A DNA stretch of 64,000 bases from an uncultured Eubacterium sp. (GCA_900550135.1 URQO01000005.1:1-64000), one strand, 5' to 3'; counted from the stretch's first letter, positions 41,471 to 50,005 are shown. Numbers and translations are program-made. Notes: a model not told the origin generated them from the sequence alone.

Positions 41471-42793
41471 TTATTTGTCGTTTCTTTCACGAATAATAAA
41501 TCGCAATGGCGTCCCTCTAAAGCCAAATGCTTCTCTTATACGATTTTCAATGTATCTTGTATAAGAAAAATGCATCAACTCCTTGTCGTTTACAAAAATA
41601 ACAAATGTAGGCGGCTTTACCGACACCTGAGTAATATAGTAAAGTCTTAAACGTTTACCCTTATCTGATGGTGGTTGCTGCATTGCAACAGCCTCTGCCA
41701 TTATTTCATTAACAACACCTGTTTCAATTCTTAGCGAATGATTTTCAATAACCATATCAATCATTTCAAAAAGTTTTGGCAACCTCTGACCTGTTTTTGC
41801 AGAAATGAACATAATCTCTGCATACTGCATAAAGGATAAAACCTGTCTGACTTTATTCTTGTATTCATATACAGTTTTGTCATTCTTTTCAATGGCATCC
41901 CATTTGTTTACGGCAATAATAATTCCCTTACCATTTTCATGGGCAATACCTGCAATCTTTGCATCCTGCTCTGTTACACCTTCTGTTGCATCAATTACAA
42001 TAACAACTACATCTGCTCTTTCAACAGCTGTAACCGTTCTGATAACACTGTATCTTTCTATTTCTTCTTTTACTTTTGATTTTCTTCTAATACCTGCCGT
42101 ATCTATGAAAACATATTCTTTTCCATTGTATTTCACATCTGTATCAATAGCATCTCGTGTTGTTCCTGCAATATTTGATACAATCACACGACTCTGTCCC
42201 GTTAACTTGTTAATAATAGATGATTTTCCAACATTTGGCTTTCCAACAATAGCAACTTTAGGTCTTTCGTCTTCTTCCTCTTCTAAATTAAGAGAATGGA
42301 AATGTTCAACCACCTTATCAAGCATATCTCCTAAGCCACTTTTTTGAGATGCAGAAATAGGTACAGGATCACCAATACCTAAATTATAAAACTCATAGAC
42401 ATCTGCCATCATTCTATTAAAGTTATCTACTTTATTTACAACTAAAATAACCGGTTTTCTGCTTCGTCTTAACATATCTGCTACTTTTGCATCAGCATCT
42501 ATCAAACCTTGTTTAACATCTGTCATAAATATAATAACATCAGCAGTATCAATAGCAATCTGTGCCTGTTCTCTCATTTGAGACAAAATAATATCATTAC
42601 TGTCAGGTTCAATACCACCTGTATCTATCATTGTAAAATTATAATTAAGCCAATCAATATCAGCATATATTCTATCTCTTGTAACACCGGGAGTATCTTT
42701 TACTATAGATATTTTTTCTCCTGCTAATGCATTAAATAATGTTGATTTTCCAACATTCGGTCTGCCTACTATGGCAACAATTGGTTTACTCAT
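41471..42793 (-). CDS. der: Ribosome biogenesis GTPase Der (EngA)
   Basis: Tandem GTPase required for 50S assembly. The 440-residue product shows two G domains, GRPNVGKST (about 8-16) with DTGG and NKVD, and GKPNVGKSS (about 182-190) with DTAGIRRKSK and NKWD. The C-terminal KH-like domain ends with FVNDKELMHFSYTRYIENR and FGFRGTPLRFIIRER. It stands in a series of ribosome and envelope genes with rbgA a few genes upstream. Confidence 0.97.
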   Translation of the reverse strand: MSKPIVAIVGRPNVGKSTLFNALAGEKISIVKDTPGVTRDRIYADIDWLNYNFTMIDTGGIEPDSNDIILSQMREQAQIAIDTADVIIFMTDVKQGLIDADAKVADMLRRSRKPVILVVNKVDNFNRMMADVYEFYNLGIGDPVPISASQKSGLGDMLDKVVEHFHSLNLEEEEDERPKVAIVGKPNVGKSSIINKLTGQSRVIVSNIAGTTRDAIDTDVKYNGKEYVFIDTAGIRRKSKVKEEIERYSVIRTVTAVERADVVVIVIDATEGVTEQDAKIAGIAHENGKGIIIAVNKWDAIEKNDKTVYEYKNKVRQVLSFMQYAEIMFISAKTGQRLPKLFEMIDMVIENHSLRIETGVVNEIMAEAVAMQQPPSDKGKRLRLYYITQVSVKPPTFVIFVNDKELMHFSYTRYIENRIREAFGFRGTPLRFIIRERNDK

Positions 42794-42828
42794 ATTTTTT
42801 ACCTCACTGTTAGATTTTACAATATCAG

Positions 42829-42858
42829 TTTATATTTGTAAATTTTATATTTGTAAAA
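42829..42858. repeat. Tandem 15-bp direct repeat upstream of der
   Basis: Two near-identical 15-bp units (TTTATATTTGTAAAT and TTTATATTTGTAAAA) stand head to tail in the 68-bp gap between pgeF and der. They are AT-rich and could be a slipped duplication. Confidence 0.7.
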
Positions 42859-42861
42859 TTT

Positions 42862-43710
42862 TTATTTCAATTCTAAAAAGGCTGCTAAATTTCCTCTTTT
42901 ACCTTTAGAAGCTCTATGTGAAAACATAACACTTTCATTGCAACATGTACAAATATCAGGCATATGTATGTTTTCGTCCAAAACACCTGCATCTTTAAAA
43001 ATCAGTTTGTTGCACATCCATAAATCAAGTAAATACTTGTCATTTGATTTTTCAATTAAAATCCGGTCTATGTTGTTTGGAAAAGCTTTAATAAACTCAT
43101 CTGCCACGTCCTTACTTATTTCATAGCAACTCTGACAAATAGATGGTCCAATACATGCTATAACATCTTTTGGATTGGTACCATATAGATTTATCATCTT
43201 TTCTATGGTAACTTTTCCCATTTTAGCAACTGTACCACGCCATCCTGAATGAGACAGCCCGATGGCCTTGTTTTTTGTATCAACTATAAATAATGGCACA
43301 CAGTCAGCAAAATATGTTGCAAGAACTATATTTTTTTCATTTGTTATAAGACCGTCAATATTATCATAATCTCTTTCAAAATAAACACCTTTTCCTCTGT
43401 CACTTTTAGAGGCAATTTTCACATTTGTAGTATGCGTCTGTTTTGCTGCAACAATGTTGTGAGCATCAAAGCCTATTGCACCTGCTATTAATTCATGATT
43501 TTTAATAACATTTTCTACACTGTCACCACGACCACTTCCCAAATTCATGGAGCTTAAATAGTCTGTGCTTATACCACCCATTCTTGTAGAAAAGCCATGT
43601 GTAAGCCACGGAATATTTTCAAGTGCTTTATATGAAATGTATGGAATATTATTTTTCCACTTAATTGTAGTGGAATTATGATTGTTTTTGTTTAAACCAA
43701 TTATATTCAT
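42862..43710 (-). CDS. pgeF: Purine nucleoside phosphorylase PgeF (YfiH, multicopper-like)
   Basis: Member of the YfiH/PgeF family, which has broad purine nucleoside phosphorylase and adenosine deaminase activity. The 282-residue product includes FSTRMGGIS, AAKQTHTTNV (zinc His), ADCVPLFIVD (zinc Cys) and SHSGWRGTVAKM (zinc His). ATG at 43710 has GGAG seven bases before it, and overlaps the stop codon of yraN by one base (TAATG). A longer frame from TTG 43728 is not needed. Confidence 0.93.
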   Translation of the reverse strand: MNIIGLNKNNHNSTTIKWKNNIPYISYKALENIPWLTHGFSTRMGGISTDYLSSMNLGSGRGDSVENVIKNHELIAGAIGFDAHNIVAAKQTHTTNVKIASKSDRGKGVYFERDYDNIDGLITNEKNIVLATYFADCVPLFIVDTKNKAIGLSHSGWRGTVAKMGKVTIEKMINLYGTNPKDVIACIGPSICQSCYEISKDVADEFIKAFPNNIDRILIEKSNDKYLLDLWMCNKLIFKDAGVLDENIHMPDICTCCNESVMFSHRASKGKRGNLAAFLELK

Positions 43711-44060
43711 TATATTTCTCCAAAACAATTTTCTAAATATATTATTTCACTGTCTGTTATGGAAATCACATCAAAACTACATTGACTGTTTTGGTATTTT
43801 GCATTTAAATTTAAATACCACATCGCAGTTTTAATTATTTTTCTCTGTTTTGATTTGGTTACAGCCTCATAAGGCTCGCCAAAGCTATTGTTCTTACGGT
43901 ATTTCACTTCAATAAACCTAAGTATTTCATCTTTTATGGCAATGATGTCTATTTCTCCAAGTCTACATCTGTAATTTGTATCTATTATACAAAATCCATT
44001 TTTCAAAAGGTAGTTCATTGCCCTTTGTTCATATAAACCGCCAACAATTCTTTTATCCAT
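43710..44060 (-). CDS. yraN: YraN/UPF0102 family nuclease-like protein
   Basis: A 116-residue protein of the YraN family with a restriction-endonuclease-like fold (function unclear, often linked to Holliday-junction or RNA metabolism). The family motifs GEIDIIAIKDEILRFIEVKYR (Asp and Glu-x-Lys catalytic pattern) and SKQRKIIKTAMWYL are present. Its ATG at 44060 has GGGGGAAT before it. It is encoded just after rnhB, as is common in Firmicutes. Confidence 0.93.
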   Translation of the reverse strand: MDKRIVGGLYEQRAMNYLLKNGFCIIDTNYRCRLGEIDIIAIKDEILRFIEVKYRKNNSFGEPYEAVTKSKQRKIIKTAMWYLNLNAKYQNSQCSFDVISITDSEIIYLENCFGEI

Positions 44061-44175
44061 ATTCCCCCTTTTCTTTCATTCAAAACTTATAAATATTAAT
44101 TTATTGCATTTTTTAATATTTTTTCTAAATATTAATCATTATTTTATTTTAAACTTTTTTATATACATTATTATC

Positions 44176-44934
44176 TTAAACAAAATGTGTTATAAATGTC
44201 TTTCTATGTATTGAACATGGGCCAAATTCCTTTAATGCATTGATATGTTCTTTTGAACCATATCCTTTGTTTGATGCAAAGCCATATTGTGGAAATATTT
44301 TATCATATTCTACCATCATATTGTCCCTTGTAACCTTTGCAATAATGCTGGCAGCTCCAATGGAAATACTTTTGGCATCACCTTTTATGATAGGAACCTG
44401 TTTTTGTGTAATTCCAGGTATATTTACTGCATCATTTAACAAAAGATCAGGTGAGGGGTCAAGCAAACCAATGGCCTGTCTCATTGCCTCATATGTAGCC
44501 TGAAGAATGTTTATTTCATCAATTCTTTCAGGAGAAACCATAGCTGTTTTTGCACTAACAGCTTTTTCCATAATAACGTCAAACAGTTTCTCTCTTTTTG
44601 ATGCAGAAAGTTTTTTTGAGTCATTAATATACAAAATATTGCAGTCTTTTGGTAAAATAACTGCACCTGCAACAACAGGACCTGCCAAAGGTCCTCTTCC
44701 TACCTCATCGATTCCACATATAAACTGATAATCGGCATATTTTCTTTCAAAAAATTGTAATTCATATGTTCGCTTTATTTCCAACTGATACTTTTCAAAG
44801 TCTTTATTTGCTTTTTGAACAATCTTTTGAACACCACTTCGCTGATCCATGGCATATTCTTTTGCAAAATCAAGATAATTTGTTATATCCAGATTATTTA
44901 ATTCATTTTTGATATCACTTATACTTTTACTCAT
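44176..44934 (-). CDS. rnhB: Ribonuclease HII
   Basis: Removes ribonucleotides and RNA primers from DNA/RNA hybrids. The 252-residue product has an N-terminal helical extension and the RNase HII signatures GIDEVGRGPLAGPVV (catalytic Asp-Glu), INDSKKLS, and GASIIAKVTRD with a distal Asp in DNMM. Metal ligands appear intact. It follows rbgA with eight bases between; ribosome site AAGG. The 115 bp between it and yraN show no clear terminator. Confidence 0.96.
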   Translation of the reverse strand: MSKSISDIKNELNNLDITNYLDFAKEYAMDQRSGVQKIVQKANKDFEKYQLEIKRTYELQFFERKYADYQFICGIDEVGRGPLAGPVVAGAVILPKDCNILYINDSKKLSASKREKLFDVIMEKAVSAKTAMVSPERIDEINILQATYEAMRQAIGLLDPSPDLLLNDAVNIPGITQKQVPIIKGDAKSISIGAASIIAKVTRDNMMVEYDKIFPQYGFASNKGYGSKEHINALKEFGPCSIHRKTFITHFV

Positions 44935-44942
44935 AATTAACC

Positions 44943-45779
44943 TTATCTGTCTATAGAAATTCTTCCAAGTTTACCACTTCTGAAATCATCTAAAATAATA
45001 CCACTTGTTTTATCCAAATCAGGTTGATTGCCCTTTAATTTACAACCACGCTTTTCAGCTACCTGATACATAACCTGTAAAGGATCCTTGTCACCTTCTA
45101 TAGAATATCTATCTTTAATGGCATTAGGATACAAATCTGCCAGTAATTTTATAAGTTGATATGCCAATTCCTGCACATCTAAAATATTATCATTCATTGA
45201 ACCGATAAATGCCAGATGCATACCTGTTAGCTGGTCGTCAAACTTTGGCCACAAAACTCCCGGAGTATCAAGAAGTTCTAGATTTTTATTTAATCTAATC
45301 CACTGTTTTCCCTTTGTAACACCTGGCTTATTGCCTGTTTTGGCACAGTTTTTGCCGGCGTAAGCGTTTATAAATGTGGATTTTCCAACATTTGGTATAC
45401 CAACTACCATGGCTCTAATAGGTCTGTTTATAATACCACGCTTTTTGTTTCTTTCAATTTTCTCTTTACAGGCAATATTTACAGCATTGTTTATTTCTTT
45501 TATTCCCTGTTTATTTTTTGAATTTATCTTTAAAGCAACAATACCTTTTTCTTTAAAATATTCTATCCATTTATTATTTTCAGCCTCATCAGCCAAATCT
45601 GACTTGTTTAAAAGTACTAGTCTTGCCTTGTTTTGGCCTAAATTGTCAATTTCAGGATTTCTACTACTTAAAGGGATTCTTGCATCTAACAGTTCAATAA
45701 CCAAATCTATTAATTTAATATCTTCTTTCATCTGGCGCATAGCTTTTGTCATATGCCCAGGAAACCACTGATAATCCAT
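44943..45779 (-). CDS. rbgA: Ribosome biogenesis GTPase RbgA (YlqF)
   Basis: Circularly permuted GTPase for late 50S assembly. The 278-residue product has WFPGHMTKAMRQM at the N-terminus, then G4 LNKSDLAD ahead of G1 GIPNVGKSTFIN, as expected for circular permutation, and DTPGVLWPKF. The ATG at 45779 has AGGAGG directly upstream; the longer frame to 45806 lacks this. Its position after rplS and before rnhB is like that in Bacillus (ylqF-rnhB). Confidence 0.96.
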   Translation of the reverse strand: MDYQWFPGHMTKAMRQMKEDIKLIDLVIELLDARIPLSSRNPEIDNLGQNKARLVLLNKSDLADEAENNKWIEYFKEKGIVALKINSKNKQGIKEINNAVNIACKEKIERNKKRGIINRPIRAMVVGIPNVGKSTFINAYAGKNCAKTGNKPGVTKGKQWIRLNKNLELLDTPGVLWPKFDDQLTGMHLAFIGSMNDNILDVQELAYQLIKLLADLYPNAIKDRYSIEGDKDPLQVMYQVAEKRGCKLKGNQPDLDKTSGIILDDFRSGKLGRISIDR

Positions 45780-45883
45780 ATTTCCTCCTGCCTTTTTTAT
45801 TGTCATAACACCTGAATTTTAAGTTCTGCTTTCCTAAAAATTGTATAAACATAGATGTAATAAATTCCTATGGTGCTGTAACA

Positions 45884-45914
45884 AAAAAGGAACGAGTAAA
45901 ACCCGCTCCTTTTT
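45884..45914 (-). terminator. Rho-independent terminator of rplS
   Basis: On the minus strand an AAAAAGGAGCGGG stem (with G-U pairs) pairs with CTCGTTCCTTTTT around a short loop, and TTTTTTGTTACAG follows. It separates the ribosomal protein operon from rbgA. Confidence 0.85.
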
Positions 45915-45925
45915 GAAAGTAATAA

Positions 45926-46270
45926 TTATTTAACTAATTCTTTTACCTTAGCAGCCTTACCAACTCTGCTTCTGATGTAGTTAAGTTTAGCACGTCTTAC
46001 TTTACCCTGTCTAACTACTTCAATGTTTGCGATTGATGGTGAGTATAAAGGCCATGTTCTTTCAACGCCGATTCCGTTTGAATTCTTTCTTACTGTGAAA
46101 GTAGCTCTGTTGCTTCCACCCTGTTTTTTAATTACAAGTCCTTCAAAAACCTGAATTCTTTCTCTGTTTCCTTCTACAATCTTGGCATGAACCTTGATTG
46201 TGTCACCTACGTTAAAAGGTGTAACTTCTTTAATCTGTGCTTGTTCAATTTCTTTGATTAATTCCTGCAT
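45926..46270 (-). CDS. rplS: 50S ribosomal protein L19
   Basis: 114-residue ribosomal protein at the 30S-50S interface. The segments FNVGDTIKVHAKIVEGNRERIQ, FEGLVIKKQGG and ERTWPLYSPSIANIEVVR are typical. It has its own internal promoter, starting in the end of trmD, and a structured leader, and is followed by a terminator. Ribosome site AAGGAGG. It is the last gene of the ffh-rpsP-rimM-trmD series. Confidence 0.98.
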   Translation of the reverse strand: MQELIKEIEQAQIKEVTPFNVGDTIKVHAKIVEGNRERIQVFEGLVIKKQGGSNRATFTVRKNSNGIGVERTWPLYSPSIANIEVVRQGKVRRAKLNYIRSRVGKAAKVKELVK

Positions 46271-46284
46271 AACTTCCTCCTTAT

Positions 46285-46341
46285 TTATTCCGATGTTCTT
46301 AATACATAATGTAACAGAGGACCATCATTTTTTATACAGCG
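46285..46341 (-). ncRNA. Putative L19 leader (autoregulatory 5'UTR structure)
   Basis: The predicted rplS transcript begins near 46341. GATGGTC (46326-46320) pairs with GAACATC (46298-46292) at six of seven positions, enclosing the TACATTATGTA palindrome, and the structure ends just ahead of the Shine-Dalgarno. Leader RNAs before rplS are known in low-GC Firmicutes; a match to that Rfam family was not computed here. Confidence 0.5.
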
Positions 46342-46347
46342 TCTGTT

Positions 46348-46376
46348 ATAATAACATAATTTCTTTTATTTATCAA
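46348..46376 (-). promoter_or_regulatory. Internal promoter of rplS within the trmD 3' end
   Basis: On the minus strand TTGATA (46376-46371), 17 bp and TATTAT (46353-46348). The -35 box lies in the last codons of trmD. It would allow L19 to be made at a higher rate than the modification enzymes upstream. Confidence 0.6.
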
Positions 46377-47094
46377 GTGTTTTTATGAATTTTATGTCAT
46401 CCTTTGTAAGATTGGCATCTTCCATCAAATCAGGTCTTCTTTCTATGGTTCTGATAATAGATTGTTCTCTTCTCCATTGGTCTACTTTTGGATGATTTCC
46501 TGATAAAAGTATAGGTGGAACTTCCTTGCCCATAAATTCTGCCGGTCTTGTATACTGTGGGTATTCAAGTAAATTGTCATTAAATGACTCAAACTCAGCC
46601 GAATCATCATTGTTTAGAACTCCCGGTACAAGTCTTGAAATTGCATCTATCATAACCATAGAAGGTAACTCTCCACCTGTTAAAACATAATCTCCAATAG
46701 AAACATTGTCTGTAACAATCATTTCAAGAACACGTTCGTCAATACCTTCATAATGTCCACAAAGAAAAACTAAATCCTTTTCTTTTGAAAACTCTACTGC
46801 CATATGTTGATTAAATACTTTGCCCTGTGGTGTGAGATATACAACTCTTGGTTTGTAGCCAATCTGATTTACAACCGATTGATAACTGTCATAAACCGGT
46901 CCCGGTTGCATCACCATACCTGCCCCACCACCATAAGGATAATCATCTATATGACCGTATTTATTGTCTGAAAAATCTCTTATATTTATAGTATTAAGAG
47001 AAATAAGCCCATTTGATATTGCTCTTCCTGTAATACTTGTATTTACTCCCTGCTCAATCATTTCAGGAAAAAGAGTTAATACGTGAAAATTCAT
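46366..47094 (-). CDS. trmD: tRNA (guanine-N1)-methyltransferase TrmD
   Basis: Methylates G37 of tRNAs that read CNN or similar codons, avoiding frameshifts. The 242-residue SPOUT enzyme has LTLFPEM at the N-terminus, DDYPYGGGAGMVMQPGPVYD, FLCGHYEGIDERV and IGDYVLTGGELPSMVMIDAI (knot). Its ATG overlaps the rimM stop (TAATG). Confidence 0.97.
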   Translation of the reverse strand: MNFHVLTLFPEMIEQGVNTSITGRAISNGLISLNTINIRDFSDNKYGHIDDYPYGGGAGMVMQPGPVYDSYQSVVNQIGYKPRVVYLTPQGKVFNQHMAVEFSKEKDLVFLCGHYEGIDERVLEMIVTDNVSIGDYVLTGGELPSMVMIDAISRLVPGVLNNDDSAEFESFNDNLLEYPQYTRPAEFMGKEVPPILLSGNHPKVDQWRREQSIIRTIERRPDLMEDANLTKDDIKFIKTLDK

Positions 47095-47603
47095 TAATCT
47101 AACAATCCTTTCATTATGTGTACGGTAATCACTTTATTTTCTACATCTCTATCTAATATACATTGTTCTATAACCGGCAAAAGTACCTCTTTGTTGTCAT
47201 TTGTTTTTACAACATAAACACCATTGGCACCTGTTTCAAGAACATCTGTTAATTTTCCAAAGTCATCTCCCTGATCTGTGACTATTTTGCAGCCAATCAG
47301 GTCTCCAATAAAATATTCTCCATCTTCAAGAGGAATTGCATTGTCCCTTGTGACTAACAAATCCATTCCCTTGAACTGCAAAATATCATTGATATTGTCA
47401 TATTCTTTAAATTTTAATATAACCATATTTTTAAAGTATTTTACTCCTGATACATTTACATTGATATATTCTTTTCCTGTATCAATTATTGCTTCTTTTA
47501 AATAATCAAATCTTTTTATATCATCTGTTGTTGGATAAACTTTTACTTCTCCCTTTATTCCGTGAGAATTTGTAATAACACCAACTCTTAAATATTCTTC
47601 CAT
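47094..47603 (-). CDS. rimM: 16S rRNA processing protein RimM
   Basis: 30S maturation factor that binds S19. The 169-residue product starts MEEYLRVGVITNSHGIKGEVKV, with the N-terminal RimM domain, and has a C-terminal PRC-barrel domain with LIGCKIVTDQGD, VLETGANGVYVV and EVLLPVIEQC. The frame is open further upstream, but that part is a hairpin (47626-47653). ATG at 47603 has AGAGGA before it. It overlaps trmD by one base. Confidence 0.95.
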   Translation of the reverse strand: MEEYLRVGVITNSHGIKGEVKVYPTTDDIKRFDYLKEAIIDTGKEYINVNVSGVKYFKNMVILKFKEYDNINDILQFKGMDLLVTRDNAIPLEDGEYFIGDLIGCKIVTDQGDDFGKLTDVLETGANGVYVVKTNDNKEVLLPVIEQCILDRDVENKVITVHIMKGLLD

Positions 47604-47625
47604 ATTTTTTCCTCTACATATAGTA

Positions 47626-47653
47626 AACAAGGCTGGATTTTTCCAGCCTTGTT
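47626..47653 (-). terminator. Perfect 12-bp hairpin between khpA and rimM (no T-run)
   Basis: Stem of AACAAGGCTGGA and its complement with a 4-nt loop. On the minus strand it is followed by TACTATATG, not by a U-tract, so full termination is not expected. It may be a partial attenuator, an RNA-processing site, or an mRNA-stability element splitting the ribosomal operon. Confidence 0.6.
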
Positions 47654-47672
47654 GCACTTGTATTAAAGTAAA

Positions 47673-47900
47673 CTATTTAATTTCTACTTTAACTTTTTTA
47701 TCGCATTTTGAAGATGCAGCCTTTACTACTGAACGGATAGCTTTTGCAATTCTTCCCTGCTTTCCAATAACTTTGCCCATATCATCCTGTGCAACATGTA
47801 AAGTAATAAGAATCTCTCTATCACCATCAGTTTCTGTAACTACAACTTCATCTGGAGAGTCAACAAGTGCTTTTGCAATTGTTTCTACCAATTCTTTCAT
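47673..47900 (-). CDS. khpA: KH-domain RNA-binding protein KhpA (YlqC)
   Basis: Small (75-residue) KH-domain protein that forms a complex with KhpB/Jag and affects cell elongation and RNA regulation. The KH signature GKVIGKQGRIAKAIRSVVKAA is clear (VIGKQGRIA with the GxxG loop). It always lies between rpsP and rimM in Firmicutes, as here. Start ATG at 47900 has GGAGGG upstream. Confidence 0.95.
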   Translation of the reverse strand: MKELVETIAKALVDSPDEVVVTETDGDREILITLHVAQDDMGKVIGKQGRIAKAIRSVVKAASSKCDKKVKVEIK

Positions 47901-47917
47901 GAATTTGCCCTCCGCTA

Positions 47918-48163
47918 TTATTTTTCAATACCAGCAATTTTTAAAAGCTTTCCAACTGTTTCTGTTGGCTGTGCTCCTGTTGCTAACCATTTCTTTGCAG
48001 CTTCTTCATTTACGTCAAACACGCTTGGTTCCTGATTTGGATCATAAGTACCGATTTCTTCGATGAATCTACCATCTCTAGGTGCTCTTGAATCAGCAAC
48101 TACTATTCTGTAAATAGGATGTCTCTTCTTACCCATTCTTTTTAATCTCATCTTTACTGCCAT
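47918..48163 (-). CDS. rpsP: 30S ribosomal protein S16
   Basis: 81-residue ribosomal protein needed for 30S assembly. MAVKMRLKRMGKKRHPIYRI and VADSRAPRDGRFIEEIGTYDP are unmistakable. It lies after ffh and ahead of khpA, the classic arrangement. The Shine-Dalgarno (TGGAGG) is eleven bases from ATG, slightly longer than usual. Confidence 0.98.
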   Translation of the reverse strand: MAVKMRLKRMGKKRHPIYRIVVADSRAPRDGRFIEEIGTYDPNQEPSVFDVNEEAAKKWLATGAQPTETVGKLLKIAGIEK

Positions 48164-48208
48164 TTTAAATGTACCTCCAAAAAATTTTCTTAAATTAAAT
48201 ATATATGT

Positions 48209-49558
48209 TTAAAAGCCAAAAGGCATTTTAAATCCACCTCTACGTTTTCCTTTGCCGCCCATAAGTCCAGGCATATTCTTCATCATTTTCTTTGCTTGAT
48301 CAAACTGTTTGACAAGTTTGTTTACCTCACTGATGTCAACCCCTGCTCCCTTTGCAATACGTTGCTTTCTGGAAGGGTTAAGCAAGTCAGGATTGCCTCT
48401 TTCAGCCTTGGTCATTGAATAAATAATAGCTTCAATCTTTCCAAGTTGCTTTTCATCAGGTAGCATGTCACTTTTAATCTGACCACCAACACCCGGTAGC
48501 ATATTAAGAAGCGATGATAAACCACCCATGTTTTTAATCTGACTCATTGACTCTAAATAATCGTCAAAAGTAAACTGAGCTTTCTTAAGTCTTTGCTCCA
48601 TTTCTTTTGCCTTGTCCTGGTCAATTGCCTGTTCTGCCTTTTCAATCAGTGACAAAACATCACCCATACCTAAAATACGGGAAGCCATTCTGTCAGGATG
48701 GAACTGTTCCAAATCAGAAAGTTTCTCACCCATACCAATATATAAAATAGGCTTTCCGGTAACTGCCTTTATTGATAATGCAGCACCACCTCTTGTATCA
48801 CCGTCTAGCTTTGTAACAACGATACCGTCAATTCCTATTTTTTCATTAAATTCTTTTGCAACATTTACTGCGTCCTGACCAGTCATGGCATCTACAACCA
48901 AAACAGTCTGGGTAATGTCAATATTTTCACGTATTTCAACAAGTTCATTCATCATGTCTTCATCTACGTGTAAACGACCTGCCGTGTCTAAGATAACAAC
49001 ATTGTTTCCATTTTTCTTTGCATGCTCAATGGCTGCCTTTGCAATGTTTAAAGGCTTTTGCTTATCACCCATTGAAAATACAGGAACCTTCTGCTTTTCA
49101 CCGTTGATTTTTAACTGTTCAATAGCTGCCGGTCTGTAAATATCACATGCAACAAGTAAAGGCTTTCTGCCTTTTTCCTTTAACTTTCCTGCAATCTTTG
49201 CAGTTGTTGTAGTTTTACCTGCACCCTGAAGACCCATCATCATAATAACTGTAATCTGATCATTGCTTAACAACTTAAGTTCTGTTGTTTCAGAGCCCAT
49301 CAGTGCAGTTAACTCTTCATTTACAATCTTTATAACCATCTGTCCCGGTGTCAAGCTTGTAAGAACATCCTGACCTATGGCTCTTTCATTTACCTTTTTG
49401 GTAAAATCTTTTACTACTTTAAAGTTTACATCAGCCTCTAATAAAGCAATCTTTACTTCCTTTAAGGCTGCCTTTACATCATCTTCAGTAAGTCTGCCCT
49501 TACTTCTAAGATTTTTGAATATATTTTGTAATTTATCGGATAAGCTTTCAAATGCCAA
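48209..49558 (-). CDS. ffh: Signal recognition particle protein Ffh (SRP54)
   Basis: GTPase of SRP that brings nascent membrane proteins to FtsY. The 449-residue product has the N domain, the G domain with GLQGAGKTTTTAK, DTAGRLHVD, TKLDGD, and the Met-rich M domain (about 330-430) ending in a basic KGKRRGG tail. The start is TTG at 49558, with a strong AGGAGG six bases before it and giving the standard MAFESLSDKL start. It is coupled to ylxM, whose stop is 12 bases before it. Confidence 0.97.
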   Translation of the reverse strand: MAFESLSDKLQNIFKNLRSKGRLTEDDVKAALKEVKIALLEADVNFKVVKDFTKKVNERAIGQDVLTSLTPGQMVIKIVNEELTALMGSETTELKLLSNDQITVIMMMGLQGAGKTTTTAKIAGKLKEKGRKPLLVACDIYRPAAIEQLKINGEKQKVPVFSMGDKQKPLNIAKAAIEHAKKNGNNVVILDTAGRLHVDEDMMNELVEIRENIDITQTVLVVDAMTGQDAVNVAKEFNEKIGIDGIVVTKLDGDTRGGAALSIKAVTGKPILYIGMGEKLSDLEQFHPDRMASRILGMGDVLSLIEKAEQAIDQDKAKEMEQRLKKAQFTFDDYLESMSQIKNMGGLSSLLNMLPGVGGQIKSDMLPDEKQLGKIEAIIYSMTKAERGNPDLLNPSRKQRIAKGAGVDISEVNKLVKQFDQAKKMMKNMPGLMGGKGKRRGGFKMPFGF

Positions 49559-49569
49559 AGCCCTACCTC

Positions 49570-49902
49570 CTAGTAATTATCTAAAATTTCCTGTGCAATC
49601 TCTTTAATCTGATGAATATTGTTTTCATCCTTGCTGTCTGCCAACCGGCAAATTGTTTCAACATCCTGTTTGGTTTTGGAAAATCGTTCAAGTAAATGTA
49701 ACTTTTCTTCATAACCATTTAAGGTCTTGTCACATCTTTTTACCAAATCGTGAACACCTTGTCTTGATATTCCTCTTTCTTCTGCGATTTCTCCCAAACT
49801 TAAATCATTTAAAATAAAATCTTCATATATTTCCTTTTGATGATTTGTTAATAATTCTCCATAAAAATCATATAATAAAGAACTTTTAAATATATCTTTC
49901 AT
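49570..49902 (-). CDS. ylxM: YlxM (UPF0122) SRP-associated helix-turn-helix protein
   Basis: A 110-residue protein of the YlxM family, co-encoded with ffh and in streptococci able to act on SRP GTPase activity. The DFYGELLTNHQKEIYEDFILNDLSLGEIAEERGISRQGVHDLVKRC segment shows a sigma-70 region 4-like helix-turn-helix. The rest is helical. It is the first gene of the ylxM-ffh transcript, from a promoter joined to the ilvA terminator. Confidence 0.95.
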   Translation of the reverse strand: MKDIFKSSLLYDFYGELLTNHQKEIYEDFILNDLSLGEIAEERGISRQGVHDLVKRCDKTLNGYEEKLHLLERFSKTKQDVETICRLADSKDENNIHQIKEIAQEILDNY

Positions 49903-49928
49903 AAAACTGCACCTTACCTACCTTCGGT

Positions 49929-49957
49929 ATGATACACTAAAAGCAAAAAGGTGTCAA
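49929..49957 (-). promoter_or_regulatory. Sigma-A-type promoter of ylxM-ffh, with -35 in the ilvA terminator
   Basis: On the minus strand TTGACA (49957-49952) with 17 bp to TATCAT (49934-49929). The perfect -35 box lies inside the 3' arm of the ilvA terminator hairpin. Confidence 0.85.
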
Positions 49958-49979
49958 GTATTTTTTCTTGACACCTTTT
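49946..49979 (-). terminator. Rho-independent terminator of ilvA
   Basis: A perfect 13-bp stem (49946-49958 with 49967-49979, AAAAGGTGTCAAG) with an 8-nt loop, followed by TGCTTTT on the minus strand. Its right arm doubles as the -35 region of the ylxM promoter. Confidence 0.88.
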
Positions 49980-50005
49980 AAAATTTATAATCAAATAATA
50001 ATTTT

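Noticed and set aside
41805..42347. Plus-strand open frame of 180 codons
   Set aside because: Opposite the der gene; very rich in Ser/Thr/Ile, with no ribosome site.
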